From Kitasatospora setae KM-6054 (GTDB lineage Bacteria > Actinomycetota > Actinomycetes > Streptomycetales > Streptomycetaceae), in the NCBI RefSeq assembly GCF_000269985.1, contig NC_016109.1, positions 6,413,001 through 6,477,000 on the forward strand: DNA of 64,000 nucleotides, in the 5' to 3' direction. The translations under genes were made by a program, and so were the position numbers. Under the pieces are notes generated by a model. The model was given only the letters and a program-made list of their open reading frames with translations, did no database searches and was not told where the DNA came from. Shown here piece after piece: positions 19,360 to 27,829 of the stretch (position 1 is the stretch's first letter; each line of letters opens with the position of its first letter).

Positions 19360-20160
19360 ATGGCGTTCCAGGTCCGGTTGGAGAACTTCGAGGGGCCGTT
19401 CGACCTGCTGTTGGGGCTGATCGCCAAGCACCGGATGGACGTCACCGAGGTGGCGCTGTCGCGGGTCACCGACGAGTTCGTCGCGCACATCAGGGCGATG
19501 GGGCCGGAGTGGGACCTGGACGCGGCGACCGAGTTCCTGGTGGTCGCGGCGACGCTCCTGGACCTCAAGGCGGCCCGGCTGCTGCCCGTCGCCGAGGTCG
19601 AGGACGAGGAGGACCTGGCGCTGCTGGAGGCCCGGGACCTGCTGTTCGCCCGGCTGCTGCAGTACCGGGCGTACAAGCGGGTCGCCGCGCTGTTCGCGGA
19701 GCGCTGGGACGGCGAGGTGCTGCGCCGGCCGCGGACGGTCGCGCTGGAGCCGAGGTACGCGCGGCTGCTGCCGGAGGTGGTGCTGGCGGTCGGTCCGGAG
19801 CGGTTCGCGGAGTTGGCCGCGCGGGCGTTCGCGCCCAAGCCGAGGCCGGTGGTGTACGTGGACCACATCCACACGCCGCCGGTGAGCGTGCGCGAGCAGG
19901 CCGCGCTGGTGGCGGAGCGGCTGGGCGCGCTCGGCGAGGCGACGTTCGGGCGGTTGGTCGCGGACGCGGAGAGCACGCTGGTGGTGGTGGCCAGGTTCCT
20001 GGCGCTGCTGGAGCTGTACCGGGAGCGGGCGCTGGCGTTCGAGCAGCCGCTGCCCCTGGAGGAGTTGGTGGTGCGCTGGGTCGCCGGGGCCGGGCGCGAG
20101 GTCGAGGTGACCGACGAGTTCGACCGCCCCGCGGGCGGCGAGGAAGGCGGCAGGACATGA
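19360..20160 (+). CDS. scpA: segregation and condensation protein A
   Basis: A protein of about 266 residues, the kleisin subunit of the SMC–ScpAB condensin. It starts with the typical FQVRLENFEGPFDLLLGLI. The helical N-terminal SMC-neck-binding domain (about 1–80, AATEFLVVAATLLDLKAARL) and the C-terminal winged helix that binds the SMC cap (about 190–250) are both recognisable. ATG 19360 is the only sensible start. Its stop overlaps the scpB start (ATGA), so the two are co-translated. Confidence 0.95.
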   Translation: MAFQVRLENFEGPFDLLLGLIAKHRMDVTEVALSRVTDEFVAHIRAMGPEWDLDAATEFLVVAATLLDLKAARLLPVAEVEDEEDLALLEARDLLFARLLQYRAYKRVAALFAERWDGEVLRRPRTVALEPRYARLLPEVVLAVGPERFAELAARAFAPKPRPVVYVDHIHTPPVSVREQAALVAERLGALGEATFGRLVADAESTLVVVARFLALLELYRERALAFEQPLPLEELVVRWVAGAGREVEVTDEFDRPAGGEEGGRT

Positions 20161-20930
20161 CGGAGCGGCCCGCGCGGCGTTCCCTGGGCCTGCCGGGCGC
20201 CCCCCGGCCCGGGGAGTGGCAGGAGTCGGCGTACCCGGGCGGCGAGCGCGTCGAGCCGGTCGAACGGGTGCTCGCGCCGGAGCCCGCGGCGCCGGACGGG
20301 CTGCCGCTGCGGGCGGCGCTGGAGGCGGTGCTGATGGTCGCCGACGAGCCGGTCGCGGAGCCCAGGCTGGCCGCCGTGCTGGACGCGCCCCGGAGTGAAG
20401 TCGCCGCCGTGCTAAGGGAGTTGGCGGCCGAGTACACGGCCCAGGGGCGCGGTTTCGAGCTCCGGCAGGTGGCCGGCGGGTGGCGGTTCTACAGCCGCGC
20501 GGAGTGCTCGGCGGCGGTCGAACGGTTCGTCCTGGACGGGCAGCAGGCCCGGCTGACGCAGGCCGCGCTGGAGGCGCTGGCGGTGGTCGCGTACCGGCAG
20601 CCGGTGTCGCGCGGGAGGGTTTCCGCCGTCCGTGGTGTGAACTGCGACGGCGTGATGCGTACCCTGGTACAGCGAGGACTGGTCGAAGAAGCCGGCACCG
20701 AGCCCGAAACCGGAGCGATCCTGTATCGGACGACGAACTACTTCCTGGAACGGATGGGGCTGCGCGGCCTGGACGAGCTGCCGGAGCTCGCGCCCTTCCT
20801 GCCCGAGGTCGACGACGTGGAAGCGGAGTCCCTGGAGGGCACGATGATCGCGCAGGCGGTCGCCGCCGCACAGGAAGGGCCGAGGCCGAACCAGGCCGAC
20901 CAGACGGATATCGACGTACGGACATTTTGA
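20157..20930 (+). CDS. scpB: segregation and condensation protein B
   Basis: A protein of about 257 residues of the ScpB family. About 45 non-conserved residues precede two winged helices (LRAALEAVLMVADEPVAEPR, about 52–71; LTQAALEALAVVAYRQPVSR, about 135–154, with VRGVNCDGVMRTLVQRGLV). It binds ScpA and bridges the condensin complex. It overlaps scpA by 4 bp and shares its stop with the start of the pseudouridine synthase gene (TGATG), so the three are one tightly coupled operon. Confidence 0.95.
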   Translation: MTERPARRSLGLPGAPRPGEWQESAYPGGERVEPVERVLAPEPAAPDGLPLRAALEAVLMVADEPVAEPRLAAVLDAPRSEVAAVLRELAAEYTAQGRGFELRQVAGGWRFYSRAECSAAVERFVLDGQQARLTQAALEALAVVAYRQPVSRGRVSAVRGVNCDGVMRTLVQRGLVEEAGTEPETGAILYRTTNYFLERMGLRGLDELPELAPFLPEVDDVEAESLEGTMIAQAVAAAQEGPRPNQADQTDIDVRTF

Positions 20931-22216
20931 TGCGTAGCAGTGGCAACGGCAGGAACAGTGGCGGCGGCGGCGGGCAGGGCCGGGGCGGGCAGGGCGGCCG
21001 AGGCGGCCAGCAGGGCGGGAGCCGGGGCGGTTCGTCGTCCTACGGCGGCGGTGGCGGCCAGGGCGGGCGCGGCGGCCAGGGCGGCCGCGGCGGGCAGGGC
21101 TCGTACGGCGGCGGTGGCGGCTCGTACGGCGGTGGCGGCCAGGGCGGGCGCGGCGGCTCGTACGGCGGCGGCTCCGGCTCCGGCTCGTACGGCTCCGGTT
21201 CGCGCGGCGGCAGTGGCGGCGGGCGCGGGGGCGAGGAGCGCCGCTACCCGGACCGGCCGCTGCGGCCGGAGGAGCGGAAGTACGACCGTCCCGAGTTCGG
21301 CGGCGGGCCGAACGCGACGCCCGGGCGCGGCGCGTACGACTCCCGCAAGCCCGGGGCGGCGCCCCGGCCGCGCCGGGAGGGGCAGGGCGCGCCCGGCGAC
21401 CCGCGGCGCCAGCCGCAGCGCTCGCGCGAGCTGCAGGGCCGGATCGAGGACCGGGTGCTGGCCCGGCACGAGGGCCCCGGCAAGGAGGTCGGCGAGGACG
21501 GCGAGCGCCTGCAGAAGGTGCTCGCCCGGGCCGGCATGGGCAGCCGCCGGGCCTGCGAGGAGCTGATCGCGCAGGGCCGGGTCGACGTCAACGGCGAGAC
21601 CGTGCTGGAGCAGGGCCGCCGGGTCGACCCGGTGAAGGACGAGATCAAGGTGGACGGCCTGACCGTCGCCACCCAGTCGTACCTGTTCTTCGCGCTCAAC
21701 AAGCCGGCCGGCGTGGTCTCCACCATGGAGGACCCCGAGGGCCGGCAGTGCCTGGGCGACTACGTGACCAACCGGGAGACCCGGCTGTTCCACGTCGGCC
21801 GGCTGGACACCGAGACCGAGGGCATCATCCTGCTCACCAACCACGGCGAGCTGGCCCACCGCCTCACCCACCCCAAGTACGGCGTCACCAAGACCTACCT
21901 GGCCGCGATCCAGGGCCCGCTGCCGCGCGACCTCGGCAAGACCCTCGCCAAGGGCGTCGAGCTGGAGGACGGCTGGGCCCGCGCCGACAGCTTCAAGGTG
22001 ATCTCCAACCTCGGCAAGAACTACCTGGTCGAGGTGACCCTGCACGAGGGCCGCAAGCACATCGTGCGCCGCCTGCTGGCCGAGGTCGGGTTCCCGGTCG
22101 ACAAGCTGGTGCGCACCGCGTTCGGTCCGATCACGCTGGGCGACCAGAAGTCCGGCTGGCTGCGCCGCCTGACCAACCCCGAGGTCGGCACCCTGATGCG
22201 CGAGGTCGGCCTGTAG
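20930..22216 (+). CDS. RluB/RsuA-type pseudouridine synthase with Gly-rich extension
   Basis: A protein of about 428 residues. Residues 1 to about 100 are almost only Gly, Ser, Gln, Arg and Tyr (GGGGQGGRGGQGGRGG), an RGG/GGY-like region. A basic linker to about 185 follows, then an S4 domain (about 190–240, ERLQKVLARAGMGSRRACEE) and an RsuA/RluB catalytic domain with the Asp in GRLDTETEG (about 292) and ALNKPAGVVST. It should isomerise one uridine in 23S or 16S rRNA. The extension is far longer than in most homologues and may bind RNA. The start overlaps the scpB stop by one base. Confidence 0.92.
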   Translation: MRSSGNGRNSGGGGGQGRGGQGGRGGQQGGSRGGSSSYGGGGGQGGRGGQGGRGGQGSYGGGGGSYGGGGQGGRGGSYGGGSGSGSYGSGSRGGSGGGRGGEERRYPDRPLRPEERKYDRPEFGGGPNATPGRGAYDSRKPGAAPRPRREGQGAPGDPRRQPQRSRELQGRIEDRVLARHEGPGKEVGEDGERLQKVLARAGMGSRRACEELIAQGRVDVNGETVLEQGRRVDPVKDEIKVDGLTVATQSYLFFALNKPAGVVSTMEDPEGRQCLGDYVTNRETRLFHVGRLDTETEGIILLTNHGELAHRLTHPKYGVTKTYLAAIQGPLPRDLGKTLAKGVELEDGWARADSFKVISNLGKNYLVEVTLHEGRKHIVRRLLAEVGFPVDKLVRTAFGPITLGDQKSGWLRRLTNPEVGTLMREVGL

Positions 22217-22227
22217 GCAGCGACCGT

Positions 22228-22266
22228 CCGGAGCCCGTCCGCCGTACCACGGCGGACGGGCTCCGG
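22228..22266 (+). terminator. strong terminator of the parA–rluB cluster
   Basis: CCGGAGCCCGTCCGCCG / CGGCGGACGGGCTCCGG, a perfect 17-bp stem with loop TACCA, 11 bases after the stop codon. Confidence 0.85.
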
Positions 22267-22434
22267 TGCGTGTGCGGACGGGGCCCGCCCGGACTTGACA
22301 TGTGAGGCATACCGCACGGCCTTGCTATCGTTCGGCCCGGTGGCAGAAGATTGCCACCGAAGTTCGCCCCGACGCGTGGCGGATGTGCGCCACCGCGTCA
22401 GGCCATCAGGGCGGCGGGGGAAGGAACCACCACC

Positions 22435-23412
22435 ATGCTGGACGCATTCACCGTGCTCGGCCTCGGGCTCCCCGACGGCCAGGTGTACGCCGCGCTGGTC
22501 GTCGCACCGCAGTCCACCTCCCAGGAGCTGGCGGACCACTGCGGGCTGACCCTGGAGCAGTGCCGGGCGGCCCTCGACCGGCTCGCCGAACAGGGCATGG
22601 CCACCCGCGCCCCGGTCGACCGGGAGCGCTACCTGGCGGTCGCCCCCGACGTCGCGATCGGCACCCTGATCGGCCACCGCGAGGCCGAGCTGCGCTCCGC
22701 CCGCGCCGAGATGCACCGGCTGATGGACGCCTTCCGCGAAGCCTCCCGGTACACCGACCCGGCGCACTCGGTCGAGGTGCTCACCGGCGGCGAGGCGATC
22801 GCCCAGCGGCTGGAGCACCTGATCGAGTCCAGCCAGTACCAGATACGCGGCTTCGACTGCCCCCCGTACGTGCAGGACCCCACCGTGGAGCAGCCCCGGC
22901 AGCGGGCCAAGCTCAAGGCCGGGGTGCGGATCCGCACCGTCTTCGACAAGGAGGCGATCGCCTGGCCCGGCCGGCTGGAGCAGGAGATCCTCACCGGCGT
23001 CGAGGACGGCGAGGAGGCCCGGGTCCGGCCGGTGCTGCCGATGAAGATGATGATGGCCGACGACAAGATGGCGATCATCCCGATCAGCGTCGGCGACAGC
23101 GTCCTGGACGCCGCCTACGTGATCCACCCCTCCGCGCTGCTGCAGGCCCTGGACGCGCTGTTCGAGGCCGAGTGGGAGCGGGCCGTGCCGCTGCAGACCG
23201 TGATCGGCGACGGCGAGGGCCCCGGCCCGGAGCCCGACCACCTCAAGCTGCTCGGCCTGCTGGCGGCCGGCCTCACCGACGAGTCGATCGCCCGTTCGCT
23301 CGGCTGGAGCGCCCGCACCACCCAGCGCCGGCTCCAGGGCCTGATGCGCGAACTCGGCGCCACCACCCGGTTCCAGGCCGGGATGGCGGCCCGCGAGCGC
23401 GGCTGGCTCTGA
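22435..23412 (+). CDS. TrmB/LuxR-like transcriptional regulator
   Basis: A protein of about 325 residues. The N-terminal winged helix (about 1–75, STSQELADHCGLTLEQCRAA) and following helix resemble TrmB-type sensors. The middle (about 100–245) resembles the PLD-like effector part of that family. The C-terminus is a LuxR-type HTH (DHLKLLGLLAAGLTDESIAR, then RTTQRRLQGLM), ending FQAGMAARERGWL. ATG 22435 has AAGGAA just upstream. The gene at 54694–55737 has the same layout and the same ending motif, so the two are paralogues. The ligand is unknown. Confidence 0.85.
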   Translation: MLDAFTVLGLGLPDGQVYAALVVAPQSTSQELADHCGLTLEQCRAALDRLAEQGMATRAPVDRERYLAVAPDVAIGTLIGHREAELRSARAEMHRLMDAFREASRYTDPAHSVEVLTGGEAIAQRLEHLIESSQYQIRGFDCPPYVQDPTVEQPRQRAKLKAGVRIRTVFDKEAIAWPGRLEQEILTGVEDGEEARVRPVLPMKMMMADDKMAIIPISVGDSVLDAAYVIHPSALLQALDALFEAEWERAVPLQTVIGDGEGPGPEPDHLKLLGLLAAGLTDESIARSLGWSARTTQRRLQGLMRELGATTRFQAGMAARERGWL

Positions 23413-23419
23413 CGGGCCG

Positions 23420-23435
23420 CCGGCGGGCCCGCCGG
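23420..23435. terminator. palindrome between convergent genes
   Basis: CCGGCGGGCCCGCCGG, a perfect 16-bp palindrome in the 42-bp gap between the regulator and the convergent DUF952 gene. It could terminate both. Confidence 0.4.
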
Positions 23436-23454
23436 GCCCCGCCTCAGCTCCACC

Positions 23455-23817
23455 TCAGCTCCAGGGGCGCAGGGCCGCCCAGCGGCCGTCCGGGCCCCGC
23501 TCCAGCTTCTCCAGGCCCAGCACCGCCGTCCGGTTCAGCCGCCCGTAGATGTGCGGGAACAGCGCCCCCTCGGTGGCGCCCGGCGGCGGGCCGCCGCTGG
23601 CCGCCTCCCACTTCACCATCGGCTCGACCAGCCGCTCCTCGATCAGCAGCGCCATCAGCGGGTCGCGCGCGTCCCGGAAGAACAGGTTGGCGACCGCCAG
23701 CGCGGTGGTCTCGTCCGGCGAGCAGTGCAGGAAGCCCTCGGTCAGCAGCGACGCGGCGGTGTACGGCCGGCCCGGGTCGCGCAGCCAGTCGTCCAGCGGG
23801 GCGAGGTGGTAGATCAT
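23455..23817 (-). CDS. DUF952 family protein
   Basis: A 120-residue protein matching the DUF952 pattern throughout: MIYHLAPLDDWLRD start, GFLHCSPDETTALAVANLFF, VEPMVKWEAA and ALFPHIYGRLNRTAVLG. This family is structurally related to ADP-ribosyltransferase-like or RNA phosphotransferase-like folds, and its role is not established. ATG at 23817 with AGAGG upstream. It is convergent with the TrmB/LuxR-like gene. Confidence 0.9.
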   Translation of the reverse strand: MIYHLAPLDDWLRDPGRPYTAASLLTEGFLHCSPDETTALAVANLFFRDARDPLMALLIEERLVEPMVKWEAASGGPPPGATEGALFPHIYGRLNRTAVLGLEKLERGPDGRWAALRPWS

Positions 23818-23919
23818 GCCTCTGTTCTACCTCTCAGGGACGGGTCGGGACGGGGAAGCGGGACGGGGCCGGGGCGGCCGGACGAGGCGGCGGCACGGCG
23901 GCGGGGCGCGCCGGGCGGC

Positions 23920-25569
23920 TCACAGGCCCGCCACCTTCGCCGTCGCCGCGATCTCGTACACCAGGGTGACCGTGCGCCGGCCGCCCGGGGGCAGCGGGAC
24001 CTCCCAGCGGGCGATGCCCTCGGCGTCCAGCTCGTCCGGCGGCGGGGAGCAGTGCTCCTTGCGCAGCCGGACCTGGACGGCCGAGACCTCCGACACCGGG
24101 ATCCGCTCGCGCAGCACCACCACCCGGTCCGCGTCGTCGCCCGGCGCGGAGAACCGCGACAGGTGCAGCCGGACCGTCCGGGTCACCAGGGTGCGCTGGC
24201 CGGCCAGGCCCGCCCCCTCGCGGCGCTCGTCCGCCTCCCGGACCACCCGCAGGCCGTCCGAGGAGCCGAACGCCAGCCGCACCGGGGCGCCCGGCGCCGC
24301 GAACTCCAGCGCCCCCCGGCCGGTGTGGCCCGAACCGCGGACCAGGTCGACCGGGCCCGCCAGCAGCGCGTGCCCCGACGCGTTGCGGAACGACACCACC
24401 TCGGTCACCGTCTCCGACAGCTCCGGCGCCGCCGCGAACTCGCTGCGCGCCGCCGCCTCGAACGCGCTCACCGGCACCCGGTGCGCCCGCCCGTCCGAGG
24501 GCACCGACACCGGCCCGTCCACCCGCAGCACCCGCACCTCGCCGCCGTCGTCCACCCCCGGCAGGCCCGGCTCCAGCGGGCCCGCGTCGGCGACCGCCCG
24601 CTCGCGCAGCTCCACCTCGACGGTCTTCTTCTCCTGCGCCGACCGCTCGCGCAGCACCAGCCGGTCCTCGGCCAGCGCCGGCGGCTCGCCCGCCGACGCC
24701 GAACGCGCCGTCGACAGCGTCAGCCGCACCCCCGACCAGTCCTCACCGGTGCGCTGCCACACCACCGCGTCGCTCTCCAGCCGCAGCGCGCCGCCCGCCA
24801 GCTCGGCCCGGTACGCCGGACGCCACAGCGCGCACGCCGTCAGGTGGCCCACCCGGGCCAGGAAACGGCCCGGCTCGGCACACTCCACCGACAGCTCCAC
24901 GAACGCCAGCAGCTCGGCCGGCTCCCGCTCGGCCAGCGCCAGCGCCTCCTCGGCCCGCTCCAGCTCGCGCGCCAGCTCCGCCGAGCACAGCCGGGAGGCG
25001 CGCAGCCGCTCGCCGCACGACTCGCGCTCCGCGTCCACCCGGTCCAGCTCGCGCGACCAGCGGGCCTGCTCCAGCTCGCCGCTGCCCGCGCCCTCGCCGA
25101 TCTCCCGCAGCAGGTCCGCCGCCAACTGGCCGAGCAGCGCCAGCCGGGCCTGCAACCGCTCCTGGCGGCGCGACTCCGCCAGCCCCTCGCGCTCCAGGTC
25201 GTGCACCCGGCGGCGCAGCTCCGAGTCGTCCGGGCCCGGCTCCAGCGGCGCCGGCGGCTCCCAGGACCGCACCAGCCGGACGTCCAGCACCTTCGCCGCG
25301 CCGGTCGGCGCGCCGTCCTCGTCCAGCAGCACGGCGTGCAGCGAGCGGTCCACCGCCAGGGCCGTCACCGGGCCCAGCCGCAGCCGCCGGGTGCCCGGCC
25401 CCAGCTCCAGCTCCGCCGTCCGCTCCAGCTGCGCCCGGTCCTCCAGGCAGGTCACCGCAGTCACCGGCAGGGGCACCGGGGCGGGCGGCACCGGCACGGG
25501 CGACGGCGGCAGCGGCAGCGGGTGGGGCGCCGGGTGGGGCGCCGGGTGGGGGGAAGTCTCCTCGTACAC
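23920..25569 (-). CDS. DUF4139 domain protein (second of a pair)
   Basis: A protein of about 549 residues. After a Pro/His-rich start comes a DUF4140-like N-domain (VTAVTCLEDRAQLERTAELE, about 37–56), a coiled coil (about 115–215, Glu/Arg/Leu-rich) and a C-terminal DUF4139 beta domain with RTGEDWSGVRLTLSTAR (about 266–282). The GTG at 25569 follows GGAGGAG and lies 5 bp past the stop of the upstream paralogue, so the two are translationally coupled. No signal peptide or membrane segment is seen. The family is sometimes called mucoidy-inhibitor-like; its molecular function is unknown. Confidence 0.82.
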   Translation of the reverse strand: MYEETSPHPAPHPAPHPLPLPPSPVPVPPAPVPLPVTAVTCLEDRAQLERTAELELGPGTRRLRLGPVTALAVDRSLHAVLLDEDGAPTGAAKVLDVRLVRSWEPPAPLEPGPDDSELRRRVHDLEREGLAESRRQERLQARLALLGQLAADLLREIGEGAGSGELEQARWSRELDRVDAERESCGERLRASRLCSAELARELERAEEALALAEREPAELLAFVELSVECAEPGRFLARVGHLTACALWRPAYRAELAGGALRLESDAVVWQRTGEDWSGVRLTLSTARSASAGEPPALAEDRLVLRERSAQEKKTVEVELRERAVADAGPLEPGLPGVDDGGEVRVLRVDGPVSVPSDGRAHRVPVSAFEAAARSEFAAAPELSETVTEVVSFRNASGHALLAGPVDLVRGSGHTGRGALEFAAPGAPVRLAFGSSDGLRVVREADERREGAGLAGQRTLVTRTVRLHLSRFSAPGDDADRVVVLRERIPVSEVSAVQVRLRKEHCSPPPDELDAEGIARWEVPLPPGGRRTVTLVYEIAATAKVAGL

Positions 25570-25574
25570 GTTTC

Positions 25575-27650
25575 TCAGCTCCTCCGGTTCCCGCCGACCA
25601 CGGCCTTGCCGGCCGGGATACGGATCACATAACCGCCCGTCAGCTCCACCGAACCACCCGCCGGGACCACCACCCGGCGCAGCCGGGCCGAGGCGGGCAC
25701 CCCGGCGGACGGCTCGTCCGGCGGCGACCAGCCCGGCCGCTCCTCGATCCGGACCTCGCCGTCGGCCGACACCGGGACCCGCTCGCGGACCTCCACCGAC
25801 GCCTCGTGCGGCAGCCGGTTCACCAGCTCGATCCGGACCGCGTGGTCCAGCACCGCCGTCGAGTTCAGCACCCCCGACGTCGACTCCCGCACCTCGCTGT
25901 GCCGGGCCACCCGCAGCTCCTCCGCCCGGCCCAGGCCCAACTCCCGCACCCCGCCCGGCGCCAGCGTCGGCAGGCCCGCCGTCAGCAGGAAGTCGCCGTC
26001 CACCGACACCTCCACCGGGCCCGCCAGCAGCGCGTGCGGCGTCGCGTTCGACAGCTCCAGCACCGCGTACACCGCCTCCTCCACCGACGGCACGCACACG
26101 TAGCCGGTGCGCACCCCCACCGGCAGCTCCGCCACCGCGACCGTGTGCCACACCCCGTCCGACGGGACGTGCGCCGGGGCCTGCGCGTCGAAGCGGTGGT
26201 CGAACGACCCCGCCGACTCGCGCGGCGGCGCCCCGAACCGGGGCAGCGGCAACCGGGCCACCGCGTCCGCCCCGCGCAGCGCGCCCGACCGGGACGGCGC
26301 CGGCGACGGGAACAGCCGGCCCCGGCGGAACGACTCCTCCTCCGGGCCCGCCAGCACCATCGCCGCGTAGTCCAACTGGTCGGCGGACGGGCGGGGTTCG
26401 GCCGGGACGGCGGGCTCGGGCGGCGGCGCGGCGTCGGCCTGCGCGGCGAAGGCGGCCCTCGGGGCGGCCGCCGACCGCAGGACGTCCGAGCCGTAGCCCG
26501 GCGGCGGCGCCCCGGCCGCTGCGGGGGCGGGGGCCGACAGCGTCATCGGCATCGGCGGGGGCATCGGCGGCGGCGGGCCGGACGGGCCCTGCGGCTGCGG
26601 GGCGAAGCCCGGCGCGGCCGGAGCGCCCGGGGCGCCCGCCGAACGGGCCCGCCGGCCCGCCGGGCGCGGACCGCCGCCGCCCATCGCGCCGCCCGCCGCG
26701 ACCGGCACCGGCCGGGGCGGCTCCGTCGGCTCCGGCTTCGACGCCTGCGCGTCCTGCCAGCCGTCGAACAGCCCCGCCAGGCCCTCCGGCTGCCCGCGCC
26801 ACCCCGACGGCGCGGGCGCCGCCTGGCGGCGGCCGATCCGCAGCGACGCCAGCTCCGGCAGCCCGCCCGGACCGGCCAGCCGCGCCGTCGACAGCGCCAG
26901 CCGCACCCCCGACCAGTCCTCGCCGGTCCGCTGCGCGACCGACGCCCGCAGCACCAGCCGCGCCGAACGCTCGCCCCGGCGGTGCGCCAGCCGGTACGTC
27001 GGCACCCACACCGCGCCCGGCACCGCGTACTCCACCTCCAGCTCCACCGGGCCCGCGCCGCGCACCGTCACGTCCGCGCAGGCGCCCGCCTCCACGCCGC
27101 CCGGCCGGTCGGCGTCCGACCCGGCCCGGACCCGGGCCAGCGCCACCAGGTGGGCGTGCTCGGCCAGCCGCAGCTCCTGGGCCAGCTCCACCGCCCGCTC
27201 CTGCAGCACCTCCAGCCGGGCGTCCACGAAGTCGGCCAGCGCCAGCACCGCGTCCGCCGGGGCCCGCCGGTGCCCGTCCTCCCGGCGGCGCTGCGGCGGC
27301 ACCGCGCGCAGCCCGGCGACCTCGGCGATCCGCGCGTCCAGCCGGTCCCGGCGCTCGGCCAGCCGGTCGACCTCCTCCGCCAGCTCGGTCAACTCCCGTT
27401 CCCACGACGGGTGTTCGTCCGGCGTGCGGACCCGGGCCGGGTACTCCAGCCGAGCCTCGGCGACCTTCCCGTCACCCGACAGCACCCGCACCCGCAGCGA
27501 CCCCTCCGCCGCCAGCCGGGGCAGCCCCGCCACCCGCACCCGCCCGTCCGCCGGCAGCACGCCCGCCGCCCGGCGCCGGCACACCGCGCCCACCGCGTGC
27601 ACCACCACCGACTCCAAGCCGGACTCCCACACCGCCCGTTGCCCCGCCAC
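25575..27650 (-). CDS. DUF4139 domain protein (first of a pair)
   Basis: A protein of about 691 residues, paralogous to its downstream neighbour. It has a DUF4140-like N-domain (about 10–75), a coiled-coil segment (about 80–170), a DUF4139 domain with RTGEDWSGVRLALSTAR, a long disordered Pro/Ala/Gly insert (about 300–430), and the second half of the beta domain, ending VELTGGYVIRIPAGKAV. GTG 27650 with a GGGGG-type ribosome site is chosen; the frame continues to an ATG at 27710. It is divergent from tyrA. The insert makes it much longer than most relatives. Confidence 0.8.
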   Translation of the reverse strand: MAGQRAVWESGLESVVVHAVGAVCRRRAAGVLPADGRVRVAGLPRLAAEGSLRVRVLSGDGKVAEARLEYPARVRTPDEHPSWERELTELAEEVDRLAERRDRLDARIAEVAGLRAVPPQRRREDGHRRAPADAVLALADFVDARLEVLQERAVELAQELRLAEHAHLVALARVRAGSDADRPGGVEAGACADVTVRGAGPVELEVEYAVPGAVWVPTYRLAHRRGERSARLVLRASVAQRTGEDWSGVRLALSTARLAGPGGLPELASLRIGRRQAAPAPSGWRGQPEGLAGLFDGWQDAQASKPEPTEPPRPVPVAAGGAMGGGGPRPAGRRARSAGAPGAPAAPGFAPQPQGPSGPPPPMPPPMPMTLSAPAPAAAGAPPPGYGSDVLRSAAAPRAAFAAQADAAPPPEPAVPAEPRPSADQLDYAAMVLAGPEEESFRRGRLFPSPAPSRSGALRGADAVARLPLPRFGAPPRESAGSFDHRFDAQAPAHVPSDGVWHTVAVAELPVGVRTGYVCVPSVEEAVYAVLELSNATPHALLAGPVEVSVDGDFLLTAGLPTLAPGGVRELGLGRAEELRVARHSEVRESTSGVLNSTAVLDHAVRIELVNRLPHEASVEVRERVPVSADGEVRIEERPGWSPPDEPSAGVPASARLRRVVVPAGGSVELTGGYVIRIPAGKAVVGGNRRS

Positions 27651-27829
27651 CTGGCCCCCTTCGCCCGTACCGGCCCGCTCCCCGGACCCGGGCGCCCAGT
27701 CTGCACCCAATCCCCGTCACCGGACCCGGATTTCCGCTGCGCGTCGGGACGGGGTGCGGTGCGTGCGGCCCACGGACGTACGAGAGGATGGGGGCGACAG
27801 ACGCCGTCCCCTGGAGACGAGAAGCCGCC

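Noticed and set aside
25575..27405. Upstream extension of the second DUF4139 frame to 27405
   Set aside because: That stretch overlaps the first DUF4139 gene in a different frame and is pure Gly/Ala/Arg. A good ribosome site and GTG at 25569 explain the real gene.
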